Program-made: the position numbers and the translations under genes
Assembly (NCBI RefSeq): GCF_936916975.1
Contig: NZ_CAKZGO010000004.1
Coordinates: 806,001-870,000 of the forward strand
From: an uncultured Dongia sp.
Lineage (GTDB): Bacteria; Pseudomonadota; Alphaproteobacteria; Dongiales; Dongiaceae
Length of the DNA stretch: 64,000 nucleotides
Direction of reading: 5' to 3'
In this document: piece by piece, positions 52,674 through 61,302 of the stretch
Numbering within the stretch: the stretch's first letter is position 1
Layout: each line of letters begins with the position of its first letter
Notes under the pieces: generated by a model
Databases searched by the model: none
What the model saw: only the letters and a program-made list of their open reading frames with translations
Told to the model about the DNA's origin: nothing

Positions 52674-53519
52674 TTACGCCTCCAGCGCCGCCGCCCACTT
52701 GTTCTGCGTCTCGATGATCTTGAGCTCGTCCGACCCGGTCGCGGCGGTCTCGCCGACGATGTGGCTCATGCCGGCAACGGCTGCCTCGATGGCCGCTTTC
52801 AGATCGTGGTCGCGCATGTAGCGGGCGGTGAAGAGGGCCGCGAAGGCGTCCCCCGTCCCCGAGGCGAAGAGCGGGTGGCGCTTGGTGGTCGCCATCGAGA
52901 CCGTGCCGGAATCCGATTTGCTCGTGCGGGCCAGCGCCAGGACCGCGAGTTCGTCCGGGTGATTGGGGTCCGGAATACCCGTGCCGATGATGGCGCAGGC
53001 CGGTGTGCGCCGGCTCAGCGCATGAAGCGCCTCGACCGCTTGCGCACGCGACGTTACCTCGCGCCCCGTGAGATGGCCCAGCTCATAGACATTGGGCGAG
53101 AGCACGTCGGCGATGGGCACCAGGATCTCCGAGAGGGCCTTGGCCAGTTCCGGCTTCACATACATGGCGCCCTGATCGCCGATCACGGGATCGCAGATGT
53201 AGAGCGCCTTGGGATTGAGCGCCTTCACCTCGGCCACCACCTCGGCGACCAGCGCCGCCGTCTCCGGCGCGCCGAGATAGCCGGTGAGGATCGCGTTGGC
53301 CTTGCCCAGTACGCCCAGCTTGCGCACGCCGTCGATCAGCTCGCGTACCTCGGCTGCCGGCAGCACCCGGCCGGTCACCGTCTTGTGGGCGAGGTGGTTG
53401 GAGAACAGCACCGTGGGTGCGGCCCAGACCGGATGCCCCATGCGCTCCAGGATGAAACGCGAGGCCTGGTGGCCGACATGGCCGTAAACGACCTCGGATT
53501 GGATGGAGAGGATGGGCAT
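52674..53519 (-). CDS. pdxY: Pyridoxal kinase
   Basis: This enzyme phosphorylates pyridoxal to pyridoxal 5'-phosphate in the B6 salvage pathway. The 281-residue ribokinase-fold protein starts MPILSIQSEVVYGHVGHQASRFILERMGHPVWA. It has the SPNVYELGHLTGREV segment and the anion-hole motif FASGTGDAFAALF with the catalytic Asp. It is followed by intergenic sequence on its 3' side and is not in an obvious operon. Confidence 0.94.
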   Translation of the reverse strand: MPILSIQSEVVYGHVGHQASRFILERMGHPVWAAPTVLFSNHLAHKTVTGRVLPAAEVRELIDGVRKLGVLGKANAILTGYLGAPETAALVAEVVAEVKALNPKALYICDPVIGDQGAMYVKPELAKALSEILVPIADVLSPNVYELGHLTGREVTSRAQAVEALHALSRRTPACAIIGTGIPDPNHPDELAVLALARTSKSDSGTVSMATTKRHPLFASGTGDAFAALFTARYMRDHDLKAAIEAAVAGMSHIVGETAATGSDELKIIETQNKWAAALEA

Positions 53520-53623
53520 GAATGCTGGTTCTGGACCGATGTTGCGACAAAATCACGCCCGGAGCCTAGGCAATCGGCCAAACCCGCGCAACGCCGATCA
53601 TGTCTGGATACAGTGGGCGACGG

Positions 53624-54370
53624 TCAGCGCCCGCCGCTTACATCCAGGAGCGCGCCGGTGACATAGGCGGACTCGTCGGAGAGCAGCCACAGGATGGCGT
53701 TGGCGACCTCGTCCGCTGTGCCGGGACGGGCGAGGGGGACCATGCTGGCCAGGCGGAAGGCGCGGTCGGGGGCGCCGCCGCTGGCGTGGATGTCGGTATC
53801 GATGAGGCCGGGGCGGATCGCATTGACACGGATGCCGACGGGCGCCAATTCCTTGGAGAGGCCGATGGTCATGGAATCGATGGCGCCCTTGGAGCCCGCA
53901 TAATCGACATATTCATTGGGCGAGCCGAGGCGGGCCGCGGCCGAGGAGAGGTTGACGAGGCTGCCACCCTTTCCGCCACGATCGGTGCCCATCCGTCGTG
54001 CGGTCTCACGCGCGACCAGATAGGCGCCGGTGACATTCACGGCGAACATGCGGGTGAAGCGCTCGGCGGTCATGTCGGCAAGCTTCATGCCCGGCGCCAC
54101 GATGCCGGCATTGTTGACGACGCCGGTAATGGGGCCGAAGGCCTTTTCGGTCGCCTCGAACATGCGGATGACATCGGCCTCGATGGCGACGTCACCCTGG
54201 ATGGCGATGGACTTGCCGCCGGCCTCCTCGACAGCGGTCACTGTCGCCATGGCCGCCTGCTCATTGCCGGCATAATTGACGCCGACCGACCAGCCGCGTC
54301 TGCCGCACAGAATAGCGGCCGCGCGGCCGATGCCGCGCGATGCGCCAGTGATAAGAATGGTTCTGGTCAT
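53624..54370 (-). CDS. SDR-family oxidoreductase
   Basis: The 248-residue classical short-chain dehydrogenase has the TGASRGIGRA cofactor motif at residues 8-17. The NNAG motif is VVNNAGIVAPG, the catalytic Tyr-Lys is YVDYAGSKGAIDSM with the catalytic Ser in LVNLSSAAA, and the C-terminus is DVSGGR. It resembles FabG-like and glucose-dehydrogenase-like proteins; substrate unknown. It starts with ATG at 54370. About 296 bases without a supported gene separate it from the divergent gene at 54667. Confidence 0.9.
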   Translation of the reverse strand: MTRTILITGASRGIGRAAAILCGRRGWSVGVNYAGNEQAAMATVTAVEEAGGKSIAIQGDVAIEADVIRMFEATEKAFGPITGVVNNAGIVAPGMKLADMTAERFTRMFAVNVTGAYLVARETARRMGTDRGGKGGSLVNLSSAAARLGSPNEYVDYAGSKGAIDSMTIGLSKELAPVGIRVNAIRPGLIDTDIHASGGAPDRAFRLASMVPLARPGTADEVANAILWLLSDESAYVTGALLDVSGGR

Positions 54371-54666
54371 GATCTCTTGCCCCCTGTTGCACCGCCACTC
54401 TCGCCTGCGCGGGATGATTCTGGCAATGCAGTAGATCGCTCAAATTGATGCAACCCCGTGCTCACGTGTGTGGCAAGCCGCTTTGCGTTAGCGCCGACGC
54501 GGCAATTTCCCCGCATATGCAGGTGTTCTGTGCGCGCCGTCACGGGATGCTTGATCAGGGCTGGCCCATCGCCATGTCTAGCGCGACAAAGCTCACGACA
54601 CCCGACGCCGACATCTCCCATCCATCTCCCCGCCTTCCACCCATCATCACATAGAGGGACGACAGC

Positions 54667-55857
54667 ATGCATGACATCATTGCCGACGAGACGGTGATTC
54701 TGTTCCAGAGCAGCGCGCCGCAGAACCGCAAGCGCACACGCATCACCTTCGACCTCGGCCAGGCGGGCAACCAGGTCGGCGGGGATGAGGCGCAGGCCGC
54801 GATCTGGTGGCGCCGGAACACCGAGGCGTGGCACATGTTTCCGTTGGAGAAGACCGGGCCTGCGCCCCAATACAAAGGCAGCTTCTATTCCGAAAGCGTC
54901 GGGCCGGGCGACGTGCTGCAATACCGCATGTACGATGCCAAGGTCTATCGTGACTATGTGCCCGATACCGTGCCCAACGAGACGCAGAAGGGTAGCGGCA
55001 TCGAGGTACGGCATGTGGAGATCTTCGGCCTGCTCAACATGTCGCGCAATACGCCGGACAAGATGAAGAACTCATACCGCAGCGATGCGGTCGTGGGCGG
55101 CACCTATTATGGCCGCAAGATCGCGACGCCTGGCATCAGGACCAATGTGCTGATCGAAGTCTCGCAGCAGGAACCCGTCTATGGCCTGCCGCATTACCTA
55201 CGGTTTGAAAAACCGGAAGTCTCGGTGCTGGCGCTCGGCGAAGAACAATACGATCTCAATCTGATGCCGCTAACACCGGGTGCCAATTACTATTGCCTGA
55301 TCCGCTATAGCGACAGCGCCGGTAACTGGTTCTTCGAGGATGCCAAGTTCACGACGCTACGCCGCCAGGTGACGTTGAAGGCGGATACGATCCACATCGA
55401 CAATGACGGCGACCCGCATGCCGATGGCGAGGCGTCGTTCAATTTCCAGTTCGGGCAGGGCGCCACCAACACGGCGATCTTCTTCATGGGCCACGCGGAT
55501 TTCAAGGTCCATTCCGGCCAGACGATTGCGCTGGGCACGATGCTGAAGCTGGACACCTCTTTGCCGTTGGTCGACCAGGTCTGGCCGTTGCCGACGGGAC
55601 CTGCGGAAAAGACCTTCGGACCATTCAGCGTGACGCCGGAGACGCCGGACATCACGGTCTATGCCGCCGGCACGGAATATGACGGCATCTTCGAATCCGA
55701 CGAACGTGCCGCCAGCGGCGACCACCACTATCTCAGCTACCCCTACGGCCCAGGCGAAACGGTGATCGACAAGGCCGCGTCGATCACAGCCAACCCGCTG
55801 GACGGCGACGACTTCACCTTCACTGTTAATTACCGGTACTCGGTCGTCTATCTCTAG
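54667..55857 (+). CDS. Hypothetical beta-rich protein
   Basis: The 396-residue protein has no signal peptide and I do not recognise it. It is rich in aromatic residues and short beta-strand patterns. The stretch ANYYCLIRYSDSAGNWFFEDAKFTTL resembles a fibronectin III-type strand pair. Residues about 240-260 (IHIDNDGDPHADGEASFNF) hold an Asp/Asn cluster that could bind calcium. AGAGGGA precedes the ATG. The gene ends 77 bases before mch. Confidence 0.7.
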   Translation: MHDIIADETVILFQSSAPQNRKRTRITFDLGQAGNQVGGDEAQAAIWWRRNTEAWHMFPLEKTGPAPQYKGSFYSESVGPGDVLQYRMYDAKVYRDYVPDTVPNETQKGSGIEVRHVEIFGLLNMSRNTPDKMKNSYRSDAVVGGTYYGRKIATPGIRTNVLIEVSQQEPVYGLPHYLRFEKPEVSVLALGEEQYDLNLMPLTPGANYYCLIRYSDSAGNWFFEDAKFTTLRRQVTLKADTIHIDNDGDPHADGEASFNFQFGQGATNTAIFFMGHADFKVHSGQTIALGTMLKLDTSLPLVDQVWPLPTGPAEKTFGPFSVTPETPDITVYAAGTEYDGIFESDERAASGDHHYLSYPYGPGETVIDKAASITANPLDGDDFTFTVNYRYSVVYL

Positions 55858-55934
55858 GGGCGCGAGCCGGCCGAATTGCGCCGTGCATGGGCCTATGTCA
55901 TACCCTGCGTGGGTGTTCCACGCGGGGTATGTTC

Positions 55935-56993
55935 ATGACGCCAAAAACCAATCCGGGTAACTTCTTCGAGGATTTCCGCCTGGGGCAGGAGATCCTGCAT
56001 GCTGTGCCGCGCACGGTGAGCGAGGGGGATGTCGCCCTCTATATCGGCCTTACCGGCTCGCGCTTTGCGTTGCATTCATCGGATACGTTTGCGCAGAGCA
56101 TTGGCTATGCGGGGGCGCCGGTCGATGATCTCCTCGCCTTCCATCTCATCTTCGGGCGGACGGTCGCTGACATCTCGCTCAACGCCGTTGCCAATCTCGG
56201 CTATGCGGTGGGGCGGTTCGGCGTGCCGCTTTATCCCGGCGACACGATCATCGCGCAGTCGAAGGTGATCGGGCTGAAGGAGAATTCGAATCACCAGACC
56301 GGCATCGTCTATGTGCATTCGATCGGCCGCAACCAGGCGGGCGAAATCGTGCTGGATTATGTGCGCTGGGTGATGGTCAGGAAACGCGACCGCGTGGCGC
56401 CGGCGCCGGAAACTTCCGTGCCGGATTTGCCGCCGACACTCGATGTCGCCGATATCGAGGTGCCGGCGGAACTGGATCTGGCTGCTTATGACGATGAGCT
56501 GGCCGGCAGTCCGCATCTCTGGGACGATTACGAGGTGGGCGAGAAGATCGACCATGTCGACGGCATGACGTTGGAAGAATCAGACCACATGACCGCGACG
56601 CGTCTCTATCAGAACAATGCCAAGGTGCATTTCAACCAGCATAGCGAGGGGCAAGGGCGGTTCGGCCGGCGGCTCATCTATGGCGGGCATATCATCAGCC
56701 TGGCCCGCGCGCTGTCGTTCAACGGGCTTGCCAACGCCTTCCGGATCGCTGCCATCAATGGCGGGCGGCATGTGAACCCGAGCTTTGCCGGCGACACGAT
56801 CTATGCCTGGTCGGAGGTGGTTGAGAAGATCCCGCTCCCGGATCGACAGGATGTCGGCGCCTTGCGGCTGCGGACCGTGGCCACCAAGGACCAGCCCTGC
56901 GCCGGCTTTCCTAGCGCAGATACGACAGGAAAATATCCTGATTGCGTCGTCCTGGACCTCGACTACACGGTCCTGATGAAGCGGCGCGGCTAA
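55935..56993 (+). CDS. mch: Mesaconyl-CoA hydratase
   Basis: This enzyme reversibly hydrates mesaconyl-CoA to beta-methylmalyl-CoA in the ethylmalonyl-CoA pathway, which assimilates acetyl-CoA without the glyoxylate cycle. The 352-residue protein has two MaoC-type hotdog domains. The N-terminal stretch KTNPGNFFEDFRLGQ and internal LWDDYEVGEKIDHVDG, GGHIISLARALSFNGLANA and NPSFAGDTIYAWSEV agree with the Rhodobacter Mch sequence as I remember it. The ATG at 55935 gives the expected start (MTPKTNPGNFF); 55929 is an alternative. The sdh operon follows. Confidence 0.92.
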   Translation: MTPKTNPGNFFEDFRLGQEILHAVPRTVSEGDVALYIGLTGSRFALHSSDTFAQSIGYAGAPVDDLLAFHLIFGRTVADISLNAVANLGYAVGRFGVPLYPGDTIIAQSKVIGLKENSNHQTGIVYVHSIGRNQAGEIVLDYVRWVMVRKRDRVAPAPETSVPDLPPTLDVADIEVPAELDLAAYDDELAGSPHLWDDYEVGEKIDHVDGMTLEESDHMTATRLYQNNAKVHFNQHSEGQGRFGRRLIYGGHIISLARALSFNGLANAFRIAAINGGRHVNPSFAGDTIYAWSEVVEKIPLPDRQDVGALRLRTVATKDQPCAGFPSADTTGKYPDCVVLDLDYTVLMKRRG

Positions 56994-57024
56994 GCGGATA
57001 AATGTCGCTATCGGCTTGAGTTCG

Positions 57025-57053
57025 TTGACGGTGTGGTAACAATTCAGTATCAA
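57025..57053 (+). promoter_or_regulatory. Predicted sdhCDAB promoter
   Basis: TTGACG at 57025-57030 and TATCAA at 57048-57053 are separated by 17 bases. Transcription would start near 57060, leaving a leader of about 144 nt before sdhC. Confidence 0.65.
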
Positions 57054-57061
57054 GATCGCAC

Positions 57062-57184
57062 CTTCTGCTGCACCGCAGAAGCGTTTGGGCCGTACTAGAG
57101 GCTCAAGACCCAAGGGACTCCGGGATGGTTGGAGCCCTGAGGTAAACCAGCTTGCGCGTTCCTCCTCCCACGGGGTGGCGCAAG
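57062..57184 (+). ncRNA. Structured 5' leader of sdhCDAB, class unknown
   Basis: Three hairpins follow the predicted transcription start. P1 pairs CTTCTGC (57062-57068) with GCAGAAG (57075-57081). P2 pairs AGGG-CTCC (57113-57121, A bulged) with GGAGCCCT (57131-57138). P3 pairs CTTGCGC (57151-57157) with GCGCAAG (57178-57184). The SD-like GGGAAA lies 12 bases after P3. I do not match this to any riboswitch family I know. Confidence 0.5.
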
Positions 57185-57203
57185 ATACCGGACGGGAAAC
57201 ATC

Positions 57204-57638
57204 ATGGCCGAAAGCCTGTCGAACGGGGCCCAGCCCCAGTCAAAGCAACCCCATCCAAGACCGCTCTCTCCCCATCTCCAGGTCTACAAGCCGCAGCTGA
57301 CCTCGATCACCTCGATCCTGCACCGCTTTTCCGGCATCGCCTTGTCGGCTGGCGTTTTGTATCTGCTGTGCTGGCTGTTGGCGGTGGCGCAAGGTGCGGA
57401 GGCCTTCGATCGCCTGCAGGATTTCAACGGCAGCATCATCGGCCGCCTTCTGCTGCTCGGCTGGACGGTGGCGTTCTTCTATCACCTGCTCAACGGCATC
57501 CGGCATCTTGCCTGGGATGCGGGATTCGGATTCGAGCTGCCGACCGCCTACAAATCCGGCTATGCTGTGCTGATCGGGACCGCGGTGCTCACCATCACCG
57601 CCTGGGTCGTCGGCTATTTCCAGATGGGAGCGTTCTGA
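57204..57638 (+). CDS. sdhC: Succinate dehydrogenase cytochrome b556 subunit
   Basis: This membrane anchor of complex II carries heme b with SdhD. The 144 residues include the family signature RPLSPHLQVYKPQLTSITSILHRFSG, where the conserved His/Ser/Arg help bind quinone. HLLNGIRHLAWD has the heme-ligand His. Three hydrophobic helices are present. The stop overlaps the next gene's ATG (TGATG). First gene of sdhCDAB. Confidence 0.95.
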   Translation: MAESLSNGAQPQSKQPHPRPLSPHLQVYKPQLTSITSILHRFSGIALSAGVLYLLCWLLAVAQGAEAFDRLQDFNGSIIGRLLLLGWTVAFFYHLLNGIRHLAWDAGFGFELPTAYKSGYAVLIGTAVLTITAWVVGYFQMGAF

Positions 57639-58033
57639 TGAGTGCCCCGGCAAAGTCCCTCCGCTCCAGTCTCGGCCGCGCGCGCGGTCTCGGCTCCGCC
57701 CATGAAGGTGTGCATCATTGGTGGGGCCAGCGCATGTCGGCGCTGGCGCTCATTCCCTTGAGCCTGTGGCTGGTGGCGTCCCTCGTCTGTTATGCCGGCG
57801 CCGATTACGCCGCGGTCAGCGAATGGCTGTCGCGCCCGCTGACGCTGGGGGCGCTGGGTCTCACCTTCCTCATCACCGTCTATCACGCGGTGCTGGGCCT
57901 GCAGGTGGTGGTCGAGGATTACATCCATGGCCAGCCGACCAAACTCATTCTGCTCATTCTGCTGCCGATGGGCGGCGTTGCGCTGGTCGTGGCGGCGATC
58001 GTCTCGCTGCTGGTGATCGCCTTCGCCGGCTGA
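57638..58033 (+). CDS. sdhD: Succinate dehydrogenase hydrophobic membrane anchor
   Basis: This is the second complex II anchor, 131 residues with three membrane helices. The N-terminus (LGSAHEGVHHWWGQRMSALALIPLSLW) and the AVLGLQVVVEDYIH segment, with Asp/Tyr near the quinone site, are typical of alphaproteobacterial SdhD. The start is set by overlap with the sdhC stop; the frame is open much further upstream but antisense to sdhC reading. It is followed by sdhA after 27 bases. Confidence 0.93.
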   Translation: MSAPAKSLRSSLGRARGLGSAHEGVHHWWGQRMSALALIPLSLWLVASLVCYAGADYAAVSEWLSRPLTLGALGLTFLITVYHAVLGLQVVVEDYIHGQPTKLILLILLPMGGVALVVAAIVSLLVIAFAG

Positions 58034-58060
58034 GCCGAACACATCAAGAAGTGAAGCATC

Positions 58061-59896
58061 ATGGCTGATACAGCAAATACCCAGACCGGCACCGCACCGC
58101 ACATCACCGGCAACGCTTATCCCTTCGTTGATCACGTCTATGACGTGGTCGTGGTGGGCGCCGGTGGTGCAGGCCTCCGCGCCGCGTTCGGCATGGCGGA
58201 AAAGGGCCTGAAGACGGCCTGCATTTCCAAGGTCTATCCGACCCGCTCCCACACGGTGGCGGCGCAAGGCGGCATCTCGGCGTCGCTCGGCAATATGGGC
58301 CCGGACGATTGGCGCTGGCACATGTACGACACCATCAAGGGGTCGGACTGGCTGGGCGACCAGGACGCGATCGAATACATGGTGCGCGAGGCCGTGCCCG
58401 CCATCGTCGAACTGGAACACTACGGCGTGCCCTTCAGCCGCACCGAGGAAGGCAAGATCTATCAGCGCCCGTTCGGCGGCATGACCACGGAATACGGCAA
58501 GGGCATCGCGCAGCGCACCTGCGCTGCCGCCGACCGCACGGGCCATGCGATCCTGCACACGCTCTATCAGCAGGCGCTGAAGCACCGCGCCGAATTCTTC
58601 GTCGAATATTTTGCCCTCGATTTGATCATGGATGATGACGGTGCCTGCGTCGGCGTCATCGCCTGGAATCTCGATGATGGCAAGATGCACCGCTTTCACG
58701 CCAAGCTCGTCGTGCTGGCAACCGGCGGCTATGGTCGCGTGTTCTTCTCGGCGACGTCGGCCCATACCTGCACCGGTGACGGCAACGCCATGGCGCTGCG
58801 TGCGGGTTTGCCGCTGCAGGACATGGAGTTTATCCAGTTCCATCCGACCGGCATCTATGGTGCCGGGTGTCTCATCACCGAAGGTGTGCGCGGCGAAGGT
58901 GGCTATCTCACGAATTCCGAAGGCGAGCGTTTCATGGAACGCTATGCCCCGTCGGCCAAGGATCTGGCCTCGCGCGATGTCGTTTCCCGCGCGATGACGA
59001 TGGAAATCCGCGATGGCCGTGGTGTGGGTCCCAACAAGGATCACATCCATCTCCATATCGAGCATCTCGATCCGAAGATCATCCATGAACGCCTGCCGGG
59101 TATTTCGGAAACGGCACGCATCTTCGCCGGCGTCGACGTGACGCGCGAACCCATTCCAGTGCTCCCCACCTGCCATTACAACATGGGCGGCGTGCCGACC
59201 AATTTCCGCACCGAGGTTGTCACCAAGAAGGACGGCAATCCGGACAGCGTCGTCCCCGGCCTGATGGCGATCGGCGAGGCGGCCTGCGTCTCGGTCCATG
59301 GTGCCAACCGATTAGGATCCAACTCGCTGCTCGATCTCGTCGTCTTCGGCCGCTCGGCGGCCATCCGTGCGGCTGAGATCGTGAAGCCGGGCGAGGCGCA
59401 TCGCAACCTGCCGAAGAATGCCGGCGACATGGCCATCGCGCGCCTCGACAAGCTGCGCAATGCCAAGGGCGACATTCCGACGTCGAAGTTGCGCCTCGAC
59501 ATGCAGAAGATCATGCAGAACGATTGCGCGGTCTATCGCACGGGCAAGACGCTCTCGGAGGGTGTGGCGAAGATCAACGATGTCTGGAACCAACGCGACC
59601 GCGTGAAGGTCGAGGATCGCTCACTCATCTGGAACAGCGATTTGGCCGAGACGCTGGAGCTCGACAACCTCATGTATCAGGCGAAGGTCTCGATCGAATC
59701 CGCCGCCAATCGCGAGGAAAGTCGCGGCGCTCATGCGCGCGAGGATTTCCCCGACCGCAATGACGAAACATGGATGAAGCACAGCATTGCCTGGCTGGGC
59801 GAAGACGGCAAGACGAAGATCGATTATCGCCCGGTGCATATGACGACCTTGACCAATGACGTCCAGGTCTTCCCGCCCAAAGCCCGCGTGTACTAA
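58061..59896 (+). CDS. sdhA: Succinate dehydrogenase flavoprotein subunit
   Basis: This subunit oxidises succinate to fumarate with covalently bound FAD. The 611 residues show the FAD motif [20 protein letters not shown]. The flavinylation His is in [14 protein letters not shown]. Catalytic-base region residues include TRGEGG-like [10 protein letters not shown], and [19 protein letters not shown] and [16 protein letters not shown] are present. [19 protein letters not shown]-like [15 protein letters not shown] occurs at the C-terminus. Length and motifs are normal. Confidence 0.97.
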   Translation: MADTANTQTGTAPHITGNAYPFVDHVYDVVVVGAGGAGLRAAFGMAEKGLKTACISKVYPTRSHTVAAQGGISASLGNMGPDDWRWHMYDTIKGSDWLGDQDAIEYMVREAVPAIVELEHYGVPFSRTEEGKIYQRPFGGMTTEYGKGIAQRTCAAADRTGHAILHTLYQQALKHRAEFFVEYFALDLIMDDDGACVGVIAWNLDDGKMHRFHAKLVVLATGGYGRVFFSATSAHTCTGDGNAMALRAGLPLQDMEFIQFHPTGIYGAGCLITEGVRGEGGYLTNSEGERFMERYAPSAKDLASRDVVSRAMTMEIRDGRGVGPNKDHIHLHIEHLDPKIIHERLPGISETARIFAGVDVTREPIPVLPTCHYNMGGVPTNFRTEVVTKKDGNPDSVVPGLMAIGEAACVSVHGANRLGSNSLLDLVVFGRSAAIRAAEIVKPGEAHRNLPKNAGDMAIARLDKLRNAKGDIPTSKLRLDMQKIMQNDCAVYRTGKTLSEGVAKINDVWNQRDRVKVEDRSLIWNSDLAETLELDNLMYQAKVSIESAANREESRGAHAREDFPDRNDETWMKHSIAWLGEDGKTKIDYRPVHMTTLTNDVQVFPPKARVY

Positions 59897-59907
59897 GGAC
59901 CAGGATC

Positions 59908-60684
59908 ATGGCCGAGCTGACACTGCCAGCAAATTCGAAACCCACCACCGGCAAGACCTGGAAGGCGCCGGCGGGGGTGAAGAACATCAAGACGTTCCAG
60001 ATCTATCGCTGGGACCCGGATACCGGCGCCAATCCGCGCATCGATGCTTATGAAGTCGATATGGATTCGTGCGGGCCGATGATCCTGGATGCGATCATCA
60101 AGATCAAGAACGAGATCGATTCCACGCTGACCTTCCGCCGCTCCTGCCGTGAAGGTGTCTGCGGTTCCTGTGCCATGAACATCGACGGCACTAACACGCT
60201 GGCCTGCACCAAGTTCACCTCCGAGGTGAAGGGCGATGTGAAGATCTATCCGCTGCCGCATATGCCGGTGGTGAAGGATCTGGTCCCCGACCTCACGCAT
60301 ATCTTCGCGCAGTATGAAACGATCGAGCCCTGGCTGAAATCCGACACGCCGCCGGCCACGCGTGAGCGCCTGCAATCGCCGGCGGAACGCGCCAAGCTCG
60401 ACGGGTTGTGGGAATGCATCCTGTGCTTCTCCTGCTCGACCTCCTGCCCCAGCTATTGGTGGAACGGCGATCGATATCTGGGTCCCGCCATCCTGCTGCA
60501 GGCCTATCGCTTCATCGCCGACAGCCGCGACGAAGCAACCGGCGAACGGCTGGATAATCTCGAAGATCCGTTCCGGCTCTATCGCTGCCACACCATCATG
60601 AACTGCACCAAGACCTGCCCCAAAGGATTGAACCCCGCGAAGGCGATTGGCGAGATCAAGAAACTGATGGTGGAGCGCAGATAA
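59908..60684 (+). CDS. sdhB: Succinate dehydrogenase iron-sulfur subunit
   Basis: This subunit passes electrons from FAD to quinone. The 258 residues contain the 2Fe-2S ligands CREGVCGSC, the 4Fe-4S and 3Fe-4S ligands [12 protein letters not shown] and [26 protein letters not shown] lies upstream of the ATG, 12 bases after sdhA. It ends the operon proper. The next gene lies 12 bases on. Confidence 0.97.
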   Translation: MAELTLPANSKPTTGKTWKAPAGVKNIKTFQIYRWDPDTGANPRIDAYEVDMDSCGPMILDAIIKIKNEIDSTLTFRRSCREGVCGSCAMNIDGTNTLACTKFTSEVKGDVKIYPLPHMPVVKDLVPDLTHIFAQYETIEPWLKSDTPPATRERLQSPAERAKLDGLWECILCFSCSTSCPSYWWNGDRYLGPAILLQAYRFIADSRDEATGERLDNLEDPFRLYRCHTIMNCTKTCPKGLNPAKAIGEIKKLMVERR

Positions 60685-60696
60685 CGCTGCCTCCCC

Positions 60697-61191
60697 ATGT
60701 CTCTGGAGGCACGGCGTTCGCATCTCGAACGGCTGGCCTTCCTTAGTGTTGCTGTTCTTGGCGCCGGAATGCTTTGGTGTCAGTTTTCCGGCTTCTTGGA
60801 TTGGTCTTCACGCGGTGGTGTCGGGCTGTTCTTTGGCTCGATTGGCGCGATATGGGTGGGCGTACGGGGCACGATCTTTCCGATCGGCAACAAGCCCATC
60901 CTGATCATTGACGAAACAGGCATCTTTGATCGGCGCGTCATGAAGCGGCCGATATTATGGCAAGAAGTCATCTCATTGACGGACACGGATCGCGGCCGCG
61001 CAGTCGAGATCAATGTGTCCGTACCGGAAGCTCTGGCGAAATCGGTCTTCGCTCGCATCTTTGACTGGGATCGTGCTGGTAATGCGAAGATCATCCTGAA
61101 GGGCCTCGATCGATCACCGGCGGAAATCCGTGCGACCCTAGCGCCAAGAATGGCTGATGCTCCGGGACCAGTAAGCGCCCCCTCTCCCTAA
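60697..61191 (+). CDS. Hypothetical two-helix membrane protein, possibly STM3941-like
   Basis: The 164-residue protein has two hydrophobic helices near residues 12-55 (LAFLSVAVLGAGMLWC and GVGLFFGSIGAIWVGV). A soluble C-terminal part (IIDETGIFDRRVMKRPILWQEVISLTDTD) resembles the PH-like domain of STM3941-type proteins. It begins 12 bases after sdhB and may be co-transcribed. Its last codons and TAA stop (encoding APSP) come from the left arm of a type A' repeat. Confidence 0.7.
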   Translation: MSLEARRSHLERLAFLSVAVLGAGMLWCQFSGFLDWSSRGGVGLFFGSIGAIWVGVRGTIFPIGNKPILIIDETGIFDRRVMKRPILWQEVISLTDTDRGRAVEINVSVPEALAKSVFARIFDWDRAGNAKIILKGLDRSPAEIRATLAPRMADAPGPVSAPSP

Positions 61192-61302
61192 CCCTCCCCC
61201 ACGTTGGGGGGAGGGAATCCCATCGAGGTTATTGCTGACATCATGACTAAACTCGTTCTAGTCCCCTCCCCCCAACGTGGGGGAGGGTTAGGGAGAGGGG
61301 GA
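61178..61302. repeat. Type A' long inverted repeat supplying two stop codons
   Basis: Both arms contain CCCCCTCTCCCTAACCCT on one strand or its complement, and the inner hairpin CCCTCCCCC-ACGTT-GGGGGGAGGG. The TAA in each arm is the stop of one of the two convergent neighbours: the plus-strand gene ends inside the left arm, the minus-strand gene inside the right arm. Both proteins end in Pro-Ser-Pro. Confidence 0.85.

Noticed and set aside
57614-59299. A 561-codon minus-strand frame
   Set aside because: Antisense to sdhD and sdhA; the translated sequence is His/Arg/Asp-rich with no fold signal.
4581-61302. CRISPR array or intrinsic terminators made of the CCCTCTCCC-type repeats
   Set aside because: Copies are kilobases apart with no regular spacers, and type A hairpins lack a following T-run, so they are dispersed palindromic repeats.
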